From UKL13-3 sp943369665 (GTDB lineage Bacteria; Bacteroidota; Bacteroidia; UKL13-3): a stretch of 64,000 nt of DNA. Within the stretch, counting starts at the first letter, position 1. Every line of letters starts with the position of its first letter. The translations under genes were made by a program, and so were the position numbers. This document shows positions 15,228 through 22,982 of the stretch, one piece after another. A model generated the notes under the pieces. It was not told the DNA's origin. It was given only the letters and a program-made list of their open reading frames with translations, and did no database searches. The stretch spans positions 1 through 64,000 of the forward strand of contig CALRNX020000013.1 in assembly GCA_943369665.1 (NCBI GenBank), written 5' to 3'.

Positions 15228-17261
15228 ATGACTTTTCAATTAACTTCGGAATATAAACCAACAGGTGATCAACCCACAGCCATTCAATCATTAACAGAGG
15301 GATTGCAACGAGGTGACCATTCACAAGTATTATTAGGCGTAACCGGTTCGGGGAAAACGTTTACCATTGCAAATGTCATCGCGAATGTAAACAGACCGAC
15401 ACTTGTGATGAGCCACAACAAAACACTGGTAGCACAATTGTATGGGGAATTCAAGCAGTTTTTTCCAAACAATGCTGTTGAATATTTTGTGAGCTACTAT
15501 GATTACTACCAACCTGAGGCCTTTATTCCTTCCAGCGGAACTTATATTGAAAAAGATCTGCAGATAAATGAAGAGATCGAGAAGATGCGTTTAAAAACAA
15601 CCTCCTCTCTCTTATCGGGCAGACGGGATGTAATTGTGGTTGCTTCGGTGAGTTGCATTTACGGTGCCGGAAATCCGATGGATTATGAAAGCAGTATTAT
15701 TCGCCTGCACAAAGGACAAAAGATCCCGCGGAATACCGTTTTATACTCACTGGTAGATTCATTGTATTCAAGAACTACGGCAGATTTTAAACGTGGCAAT
15801 TTCAGGGTTAAAGGAGACGTATTGGATGTATTTCCTGCCTATGCAGATTTTGCATTCCGCATTTCGTTTTTTGGAAATGAGATTGATGAAATCATTATCA
15901 TTGATCCCGTAAGCGGAAGAAAACAAGAAGCGGTAACTGATATTGCAATTTTTCCGGCCAATATTTATGTAACACCAAAGGAACGACTGAATGTTGCAAT
16001 GCGTGATATCCAGGATGACCTTGTGGCGCAGGTGGATTACTTTAAATCAATAGGGAAACACCTTGAGGCAAAACGACTGGAAGAACGGACCAACTTTGAC
16101 CTGGAAATGATGCGTGAGTTGGGATATTGCAGTGGAATTGAAAATTATAGTTTGTACATGGACAGGCGCAAACCTGGCGACAGGCCTTTTTGTTTGCTCG
16201 ATTATTTCCCGAAAGACTTTTTGTTGGTTGTAGACGAAAGCCATGTTACCATGCCACAGGTGCGAGCAATGTATGGAGGAGATAGAAGCAGGAAAGAAAA
16301 TCTTGTAGAGTATGGATTCAGGTTACCTTCAGCAATGGACAACAGGCCATTAACCTTTAATGAATTTGAGCAAATGGTGGACCAGACCATTTATGTAAGT
16401 GCTACACCGGCCGACTATGAGATCAGGGAATCAGAAGGTGTGGTGGTGGAACAATTGATCCGTCCGACAGGACTGCTCGATCCTGTTATTGAAATACGAC
16501 CATGTGTGAACCAGGTGGATGACTTGATGGATGCAATTGATGAGCGGGTTAAAATGGGCGACCGGGTATTGGTGACAACCTTAACCAAACGAATGGCTGA
16601 AGAGCTTACCAAATATTTAAGCAGGCTGAATATAAAATGCAGCTATATACACAGCGAGGTTAAAACACTTGAACGTGTAGAAATTCTGCGCAATTTGCGC
16701 TTGGGTAAAATTGATGTACTTATTGGTGTGAACCTGTTGCGTGAGGGATTGGACCTTCCCGAAGTTTCACTTGTAGCCATAATGGATGCCGATAAAGAAG
16801 GATTTTTGCGAAGCGTAACTTCGTTAACACAAACCATTGGACGTGCTGCCCGTAATGAGCGTGGCCGTGTTATTATGTATGCAGACCGCATTACCGACAG
16901 CATGCGCAAAACGATCGAAGACAATGAGAAAAAGCGTGCAAAACAAATTGCATACAATACCCTTCATGGTATTCAACCTAAAACTGTTTTAAAAAGCATT
17001 GATGAGGTACTTAAACAAACAAGTGTGGCCAATGCAATACCGGGAAATGAAGATGTTCATTATTATGTAGAACCTGAAGAAACAAGCATTGCTGCCGATC
17101 CTATTGTACAATACATGAGCAAACCTCAGCTTCAAAAAACGATTGAAGAAACTGAAAAACGAATGCTCAAAGCTTCAAAAGATCTTGATTTTATGGATGC
17201 AGCAAGGTTACGCGATGAACTTTTTGCATTGCAGAAAAAACTAGCGGAACTTGACGTATAG
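15228..17261 (+). CDS. uvrB: Excinuclease ABC subunit B
   Basis: This 677-residue protein is the damage-verifying helicase-like subunit of nucleotide excision repair. Visible: Walker A GVTGSGKTFT near residue 40, the beta-hairpin region YYDYYQPEAFIPSSGTYIEKD that clamps damaged DNA, DEAD-like DESH (VVDESHVTMPQ), motif VI QTIGRAARN, and the C-terminal UVR domain that binds UvrC (LQKTIEETEKRMLKASKDLD). Length is normal. It stands alone between a terminator and murI; uvrA and uvrC are not in the window. Confidence 0.98.
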   Translation: MTFQLTSEYKPTGDQPTAIQSLTEGLQRGDHSQVLLGVTGSGKTFTIANVIANVNRPTLVMSHNKTLVAQLYGEFKQFFPNNAVEYFVSYYDYYQPEAFIPSSGTYIEKDLQINEEIEKMRLKTTSSLLSGRRDVIVVASVSCIYGAGNPMDYESSIIRLHKGQKIPRNTVLYSLVDSLYSRTTADFKRGNFRVKGDVLDVFPAYADFAFRISFFGNEIDEIIIIDPVSGRKQEAVTDIAIFPANIYVTPKERLNVAMRDIQDDLVAQVDYFKSIGKHLEAKRLEERTNFDLEMMRELGYCSGIENYSLYMDRRKPGDRPFCLLDYFPKDFLLVVDESHVTMPQVRAMYGGDRSRKENLVEYGFRLPSAMDNRPLTFNEFEQMVDQTIYVSATPADYEIRESEGVVVEQLIRPTGLLDPVIEIRPCVNQVDDLMDAIDERVKMGDRVLVTTLTKRMAEELTKYLSRLNIKCSYIHSEVKTLERVEILRNLRLGKIDVLIGVNLLREGLDLPEVSLVAIMDADKEGFLRSVTSLTQTIGRAARNERGRVIMYADRITDSMRKTIEDNEKKRAKQIAYNTLHGIQPKTVLKSIDEVLKQTSVANAIPGNEDVHYYVEPEETSIAADPIVQYMSKPQLQKTIEETEKRMLKASKDLDFMDAARLRDELFALQKKLAELDV

Positions 17262-17315
17262 TTATTCATTGAATGACTGATTTGCTTATCATTTCCTTTT
17301 TATATCTTGCAACAC

Positions 17316-18143
17316 ATGCAACACGGACCTATCGGTGTATTTGATTCGGGCTATGGAGGGCTTACAGTTCTCAAAGAAATTGTAGCCAAACTTCCTCAAT
17401 ATGATTATTTATATTTAGGTGATAATGCACGTGCACCATACGGATCCCGTTCGTTTGACACCATCTATCATTACACATTGGAATGTGTCAGAAAAATGTT
17501 TGACATGGGTTGCCCGTTGGTTATTCTTGCCTGTAACACAGCATCAGCAAGGGCTTTGCGAACCATTCAGCAAATAGACCTTCCGCAACTTGATCCATCG
17601 AAACGCGTTTTGGGAATCATTCGCCCAACGGCCGAAGTTGTAGGAAACTATACCAAAACAAATCATGTAGGAGTTGTAGGAACAGCCGGAACGATTGCAT
17701 CCGAATCGTATATTATTGAAATTGGAAAATTATTTCCAAATATCAAGGTTCACCAGGAAGCCTGCCCAATGTGGGTTCCTTTGGTAGAGAATAATGAATT
17801 GAATAATGCCGGATCTCACTTTTTTGTAAAACAACATATTGACAATTTGTTGAACCAATCAAACGAAATCGATACATTGTTATTGGGATGCACGCATTAT
17901 CCATTGTTGATAGACAGCATCAAACAATACACTCCAAAGTCTGTTGCTATTTTATCTCAGGGAAAAATTTTAGCTGATAGCCTTGCCGATTATTTACAAC
18001 GTCATCCTGAAATGGAACAACGTTTAACCCAAGGGGAAACAAGGCAATTTTTCACGACAGATAATACGGAAAATTTTGACGGACACGGAACTTTATTCTA
18101 TGGAGCACCTGTGCAATCAAAACATATTGAACTGAGCCAATAG
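17316..18143 (+). CDS. murI: Glutamate racemase
   Basis: This 275-residue protein makes D-glutamate for peptidoglycan. Catalytic cysteines are in LACNTASARAL and LLGCTHYPLL, with the N-terminal IGVFDSGYGGLTVLKEI and the YLGDNARAPYGSRS substrate loop. ATG 17316 (MQHGPIG) is preferred over an in-frame TTG three codons upstream, since the conserved GVFDSG should begin within about five residues of the start. It follows uvrB after 54 bp and is convergent with ridA. Confidence 0.96.
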   Translation: MQHGPIGVFDSGYGGLTVLKEIVAKLPQYDYLYLGDNARAPYGSRSFDTIYHYTLECVRKMFDMGCPLVILACNTASARALRTIQQIDLPQLDPSKRVLGIIRPTAEVVGNYTKTNHVGVVGTAGTIASESYIIEIGKLFPNIKVHQEACPMWVPLVENNELNNAGSHFFVKQHIDNLLNQSNEIDTLLLGCTHYPLLIDSIKQYTPKSVAILSQGKILADSLADYLQRHPEMEQRLTQGETRQFFTTDNTENFDGHGTLFYGAPVQSKHIELSQ

Positions 18144-18149
18144 GCAAGC

Positions 18150-18569
18150 TTAAATTGTTGCGATCACCTTCAATTCGATTGCAATGGGAGTTGGCAAACA
18201 ATTAATTTCGAGTGTGGTGCGGCACGGAGGGTTTTCGGCAAAGTATTCAGCCCAAAGTTTGTTATAGGTAGGAAAGTCGTCTTTCATATTTGTTAAGAAA
18301 ACCGTTACATCTACAATATTTGCCCAGCTACTGCCACTGTCTTCCAATATCAATTTTACATTATTAAACACCGACCGAACCTGGGTTTCGATATCATAAC
18401 TGGCAATTTTACCTTGTTCATCCAACTCAACACCGGGAATTTTTTTGGTTCCTTTTTCGCGTGGCCCAACACCCGACAAAAACAATAAATTGCCTACACG
18501 TCTTGCGTGCGGATATAAGCCAACCGGCTCAGGAGCTTTGCTTGAATGAATAGAAGTTTGATCGGTCAT
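18150..18569 (-). CDS. RidA-family (YjgF/YER057c) deaminase
   Basis: This 139-residue protein has the RidA fold signatures GNLLFLSGVGPRE, the VFNNVKLILEDSGSSWANIVDVTVFL helix-strand stretch, and PPCRTTLEINCLP near the C-terminus. Canonical RidA uses an Arg in the R-T/S-x-(V/L) motif to hydrolyse reactive enamines; here CRTTLEI supplies the Arg. The sequence is slightly longer than RidA and may belong to a subgroup acting on 2-aminomuconate-like substrates. It ends 6 bp from murI (convergent) and starts 78 bp from the divergent Lgt-like gene. Confidence 0.85.
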   Translation of the reverse strand: MTDQTSIHSSKAPEPVGLYPHARRVGNLLFLSGVGPREKGTKKIPGVELDEQGKIASYDIETQVRSVFNNVKLILEDSGSSWANIVDVTVFLTNMKDDFPTYNKLWAEYFAENPPCRTTLEINCLPTPIAIELKVIATI

Positions 18570-18647
18570 GTTAAAAATATTTACTTTGGCAAAAATGCAT
18601 TTTTCTGACGGAATACAAACTCTGTTTGATAATTATTATATTGCTTT

Positions 18648-19427
18648 ATGTACCCAATACTTTTCGAATTCGGATCCATTAAAGTTTTCAGCTATGGATT
18701 TTGCATCATGCTTGGTGCTTTAGGAGCATACCTGTACGCCATCCAACAATCCAAAAAATTAGCTATCAGTAGCGATACCATCTCTGAAATGGCCTTGCTC
18801 ATCATTGTATCGGCATATATTGGCGGTAAAGTATTTTTATGGTTTAGCGACTGGGATTATTATATGCAACATCCATCGAAAATGATTGAACTAAGCGGAA
18901 GCGGGTTTGTTTTTTATGGATCCTTTATTTTCAGCATTAGTAGTTTGCTCCTTTTTTTCAGGTACAAAAAACTGAATCCTGCCCCATTGTTTGATATCCT
19001 TGCTGTATGCACGGCCATTGTACATAGCTTTGGTAAAATCGGATGTTTTTTTGCAGGTTGCTGCTATGGCAAAGTATGTGCCCCGGGTATTGGTATAACG
19101 TATACCATGGACATTAGTCAGGCTCATCCGCTTCATACACCCTTATATCCTGTTCAGTTAATTGATGCTTTTATATTATTGCTGTCTGCACTTTTTTTAT
19201 TCAGGTATAAAGACCGGAAAAAGTTTGAAGGAGAATTGATGTTGCTGTATGTGCTCATTTATGCTACAGCAAGATTTTTCACAGAGTTCCTGAGAGGAGA
19301 TGATGACAGAGGATTTATCGGTTCATTAAGTCAATCGCAATGGGTAAGTATTGGGTTGGTTAGCATTGCCCTCATTATTTACAGCATATTACTTAAGAAA
19401 GCGAACGTAACCAAGCATCACAAATAA
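18648..19427 (+). CDS. Prolipoprotein diacylglyceryl transferase-like membrane protein
   Basis: This 259-residue protein has about seven transmembrane helices and the Lgt fold (MYPILFEFGSIKVFSYGFCI at the N-terminus, ARFFTEFLRGDD near the C-terminus). The Lgt signature, normally H/G-R-I-G-N-F-x-N, reads HSFGKIGCFFAGCCYG: lysine replaces the key Arg, cysteine replaces the Asn, and a GCCYG motif follows. Such variants form an Lgt-like paralogue group, so true lipid transfer to prolipoproteins is uncertain. The organism clearly makes lipoproteins, so a canonical lgt probably lies elsewhere. It overlaps the convergent TrmH gene by 35 bp. Confidence 0.75.
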   Translation: MYPILFEFGSIKVFSYGFCIMLGALGAYLYAIQQSKKLAISSDTISEMALLIIVSAYIGGKVFLWFSDWDYYMQHPSKMIELSGSGFVFYGSFIFSISSLLLFFRYKKLNPAPLFDILAVCTAIVHSFGKIGCFFAGCCYGKVCAPGIGITYTMDISQAHPLHTPLYPVQLIDAFILLLSALFLFRYKDRKKFEGELMLLYVLIYATARFFTEFLRGDDDRGFIGSLSQSQWVSIGLVSIALIIYSILLKKANVTKHHK

Positions 19428-20136
19428 TAGCCGTAGCCACTCCTGCATTTAAGGATTCGGCTTCGCCAAAACGAGGTATGGTAACCGGTTTTGAAATAAA
19501 AGGCAATAATGTATCGCTGATGCCGGCACCTTCATTTCCAATAAGCAACGCACCTTCTTGAGGCAATGGCGTTGTGTGAATACTTTCCCCTTCCAACAAA
19601 GCACCCATTACCGGTTTGGGATATGCCGCGAGCCACTCCCTTAGATCGGTATAGTGCACCTCAACCCTTGCAAATGACCCCATGGTAGCTTGTATCACCT
19701 TTGGATTAAACACATCGGCACTGGATAATGAGCAAACTATATGTTTAATACCGTACCAATCGGCAATGCGAATAATGGTACCCAAATTACCGGGATCTTG
19801 TATGGTGTCGAGGACGATCACTTTATCTTGTTCGACAACGTTTTCAATATTGTATTGAGGCAGGTAGGCAAGCGCTAATACCTGTTGTGGTGTACTTAAA
19901 AAACTAATCTGTTTGAGCTGTGTTTCCGATATTTCGATAATATCTGTCGTAGAAAAAAGACCTTTTTCATTTTGCTGAATCCATTCACGAGTTGCAAAAA
20001 GGCTTTTAACGGTTATTTTTGAGGCCGGCAACTCAGCAACCGTCTTGGCTCCTTCAATCACAAAAAGCCCTGATGCCTGTCGTTGTCGTTTATCTTTTAA
20101 TGATTGAATCAGTTTGGCTGTAGCCTTAGTTAACAT
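19393..20136 (-). CDS. TrmH-family (SpoU) RNA 2'-O-methyltransferase
   Basis: This 247-residue protein has an N-terminal substrate-binding domain (KDKRQRQASGLFVIEGAKTV) and a SPOUT trefoil-knot domain with the three SpoU motifs: DTIQDPGNLGTIIRIADW (motif 1), ALLIGNEGAGI (motif 2) and VTIPRFGEAESLNAGVATAI (motif 3). It methylates a ribose in rRNA or tRNA; the target is not evident. ATG 20136 (MLTKATAKLI) is preferred, since upstream residues would extend into the divergent TamL-like gene. The 3' end overlaps the Lgt-like gene. Confidence 0.92.
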   Translation of the reverse strand: MLTKATAKLIQSLKDKRQRQASGLFVIEGAKTVAELPASKITVKSLFATREWIQQNEKGLFSTTDIIEISETQLKQISFLSTPQQVLALAYLPQYNIENVVEQDKVIVLDTIQDPGNLGTIIRIADWYGIKHIVCSLSSADVFNPKVIQATMGSFARVEVHYTDLREWLAAYPKPVMGALLEGESIHTTPLPQEGALLIGNEGAGISDTLLPFISKPVTIPRFGEAESLNAGVATAIICDAWLRSLS

Positions 20137-22441
20137 AAATCGATGGTTGTTACAGGTGTCCTTGTTAGTAGCAGGCACCCTATTATTCAGTGCATGCGGT
20201 GTAAAAAAATACTTACACGATGATCAATCTTTATTGGTAAAGAACAAAGTAATCATTGAAAAACCTTACCGAAAAGAAATAGCTTCCAATATTACCAAAT
20301 ATTATCGTCAAAAGCCCAACAGATTATTTTTGGGATTGCTCAACACGAGGCCCTATTTTTATTTTCGGGGTTCAACAGGGAAAGACAATGGCATCAAACG
20401 ATTTGAACGGACAGTACTCGGTGAACCGGCAGTGATCACGGATTCTGTTTTCATGAACAATACGGTTAAAAGTTTTGAATACTACCTCCGCAATATGGGT
20501 TACTATTACCCCGATATTTCTTACACGGTATCGGTTAACAAAAACAAAAAGGCTCGCGTGACCTATTATGTAAAACTTAACAAACAATATGTGCTGGGTG
20601 AATATGATCTTCAGGTAGCTGATAAAGAAATTTTTAAATTGGTGGAAGCTAATATGGGCGCTACGTTGATTAAAACAGGACAAGGTTTTCACCACGATGT
20701 GCTCAAACAAGAACAAGAGCGTGTGCTGGGCGTGCTCCGAAACAATGGTTATTATGGAGTTAGTAGCGAATTTCTTGATTTTGATGTAGACACAAATGCT
20801 CCGGATGGATTTGTGAAATTAGGTTTGAACATCCGGAATCCTAACGACAGTACTTTACACAAAAAATATTATATCAAATCCATTTCGGTGGATATTGATA
20901 AATCAACAGGTCCCGCCAACAATCCGGGCGATACGTTTCGTATTAACCATGTTCGATACAATTTGGGAAAATACAAACTCAACCCGAATGTGCTCGACAG
21001 AAATATTCAGTTTGCAACGGGAGAACTGTATACGCAACAAAAACTAAACCGTACTTACAGCAGGTTATCCGACCTCAATATTTTTCGTTTTATCAATATT
21101 CAAACCAAGCTGAGAGAGAATAAAGACAGTGGATTTATTCATTACGAGATCAAAATGGTGCCTTCAATTAAATACACTTTCTCTTTTGAACCACAAGCCA
21201 TCACATCCGATCAGAATAATACTTTTTCGGCTCAAAGTTTTAGGAATTACGGTATTGTTCTCTTAACCCAGGTAACCAACAAAAATATATTCAGGAATGC
21301 AGAGATCCTTCAACTGAGTTTCCGTTCTTCATTTGAAGCACAAGGTGGCGGAAGCGGGAGTCAGTTCTTTAATGCAACAGAACAAAGTATTACGGCCAAT
21401 ATTATCATGCCGCGTATCTTATGGTTTCCATCGTACGATAAAAATCTGAATTTTATGAGTACGCGCACCATTATCAGCACTTCGGCTATTTACGAGGTGA
21501 ATATTGATTATAATCGAACAGTATTTACATCTTCTTTAAATTACCAGTTTAATAAAAAACTATTCACTTTCATTTTCGCACCCATTGAAGCTTCCTTTAT
21601 CCGAAGTGAGATTAGAAATGATGAGTTAAAAGCTCAAAGTGAAAATGATATCTTTTTGCAAAATACTTTTTCAAACAACCTTATTTTAAACTCCCGGTTC
21701 GGGCTTATATACAATAATAAAAGTATTGCCAAAGGTTTAAGTTTTGTCAATATCAGGTGGGATGCCATTGAGCTTGCCGGAAATGCTTTAACAGCTGCCA
21801 ACAACCTGCTGGGAAGTCAAAAAAATGCAGAAGGATCGTATGAACTTTTTGGGGTGCAGTATTACCAATATGCAAAATCGGCAGTTGATTTCAGGTATAC
21901 AACGGTTTATGACCAAAACAATATAACAGTGATCCGTTTGTTTTCAGGTGTTGCCGTTCCATATGGAAACACCCCCGATTATGTTCCGTTTGAAAGGCGA
22001 TTTTTTATTGGCGGTGTAAACAGCTTACGGGCTTGGAGACCGCGTTCCATCGGACCGGGTTCTTACCAGGAAGAAAACCAGCTGGATTATTCGGGAGAAG
22101 TTAAACTCGAAGCCAATGCTGAATATCGTTTTAATATTTACAGGAAATGGTTGGAAGGAGCTTTGTTTACAGATGCCGGAAATGTGTGGGCCATTAAGGA
22201 CGATCCAGCAAGACCGGGTGCAGCATTTCGCTTCAGGGATTTTTATAAATCATTGGCATGGGATGCCGGAGTTGGGATCCGATTTAACTTTAACATTATT
22301 GTCTTGCGATTTGATTTTGCGCTCCCGATCATGGATCCATCATTGACATTGGAAGAAAGACGCTATGAAAAATCCTTAAGCAAACAAGACTGGACCCTGC
22401 GCAATACCAACTTTAATTTTGGTATCGGGTATCCGTTTTAA
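20114..22441 (+). CDS. TamL-type lipidated BamA/TamA outer-membrane protein
   Basis: About 775 residues, with a lipoprotein signal ending LLFSAC-G, POTRA-like domains (three regions within residues 40-370) and a C-terminal Omp85 barrel containing the FIGGVNSLRAWRPRSIGPGS lid motif (family motif R-G) and the terminal strand FNFGIGYPF. In Bacteroidota the lipid-anchored homologue is TamL, which works with TamB in envelope assembly; TamB is not adjacent here. The start is uncertain. TTG 20114 gives the listed frame but overlaps the 5' end of the divergent trmH gene; an ATA at 20135 (NRWLLQ...) or TTG 20147 would give shorter signal peptides. Confidence 0.87.
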   Translation: MAVALVNINRWLLQVSLLVAGTLLFSACGVKKYLHDDQSLLVKNKVIIEKPYRKEIASNITKYYRQKPNRLFLGLLNTRPYFYFRGSTGKDNGIKRFERTVLGEPAVITDSVFMNNTVKSFEYYLRNMGYYYPDISYTVSVNKNKKARVTYYVKLNKQYVLGEYDLQVADKEIFKLVEANMGATLIKTGQGFHHDVLKQEQERVLGVLRNNGYYGVSSEFLDFDVDTNAPDGFVKLGLNIRNPNDSTLHKKYYIKSISVDIDKSTGPANNPGDTFRINHVRYNLGKYKLNPNVLDRNIQFATGELYTQQKLNRTYSRLSDLNIFRFINIQTKLRENKDSGFIHYEIKMVPSIKYTFSFEPQAITSDQNNTFSAQSFRNYGIVLLTQVTNKNIFRNAEILQLSFRSSFEAQGGGSGSQFFNATEQSITANIIMPRILWFPSYDKNLNFMSTRTIISTSAIYEVNIDYNRTVFTSSLNYQFNKKLFTFIFAPIEASFIRSEIRNDELKAQSENDIFLQNTFSNNLILNSRFGLIYNNKSIAKGLSFVNIRWDAIELAGNALTAANNLLGSQKNAEGSYELFGVQYYQYAKSAVDFRYTTVYDQNNITVIRLFSGVAVPYGNTPDYVPFERRFFIGGVNSLRAWRPRSIGPGSYQEENQLDYSGEVKLEANAEYRFNIYRKWLEGALFTDAGNVWAIKDDPARPGAAFRFRDFYKSLAWDAGVGIRFNFNIIVLRFDFALPIMDPSLTLEERRYEKSLSKQDWTLRNTNFNFGIGYPF

Positions 22442-22443
22442 GA

Positions 22444-22944
22444 TTACTCTAACACCAGCATTACCTGGCCTTTTTCAACAACCAATTTAGGTTGAACCAT
22501 AATCGATTTTACCACCCCATCACCAGCCGACTTAATAATATTCTCCATTTTCATGGCTTCCAATACCAACAATGGATCGCCTTTTTTAATTGATTGCCCT
22601 TCTTCAACCAATATACGCAATACCAAACCCGGCATTGGCGCTTTTACCTGGTTTACTTTTGCCGACACCAACTTATCCATTCCAAGCTGTTGCAATAACG
22701 AATCAAATTGATCTTTTATAGCTGCTGTATGTTTTTGCCCATTCACCATTATGGTGTATTGTTTCCCGGTTTCATCCACACCCAATAGCTCAATGGTGTA
22801 TGATTGGTGATTGGCAATCACATGGTATTTGTTTTTGCCTATGGAAACCCAATCTGAAGACGCAGGTTTACCGTTTAGCAATACCTGTTGTTGTTTATAA
22901 TCAAAAGAAAACTCTTGTTGTTGATCTACTTTTATCGTTATCAT
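22444..22944 (-). CDS. Biotin carboxyl carrier (biotin/lipoyl attachment) protein
   Basis: This 166-residue protein has a C-terminal biotinyl domain of about 70 residues with the biotinylation motif EAMKMEN and the preceding KAPMPGLVLRILVEEGQSIKK hammerhead strand. The N-terminal 90 residues resemble the linker region of acyl-CoA carboxylase alpha chains. It probably serves a propionyl- or acetyl-CoA carboxylase whose carboxylase and transferase subunits are encoded elsewhere. It is convergent with the TamL-like gene (2 bp apart) and divergent from the M1 aminopeptidase (38 bp). Confidence 0.9.
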   Translation of the reverse strand: MITIKVDQQQEFSFDYKQQQVLLNGKPASSDWVSIGKNKYHVIANHQSYTIELLGVDETGKQYTIMVNGQKHTAAIKDQFDSLLQQLGMDKLVSAKVNQVKAPMPGLVLRILVEEGQSIKKGDPLLVLEAMKMENIIKSAGDGVVKSIMVQPKLVVEKGQVMLVLE

Positions 22945-22982
22945 TTTACTATTCGTGCAAAAAAATGTTATTTGTGGCTCAA

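Noticed and set aside
22800..22982. N-terminal extension of the M1 aminopeptidase frame
   Set aside because: It runs antisense through the biotin carrier gene and precedes a proper lipoprotein signal at 22983.
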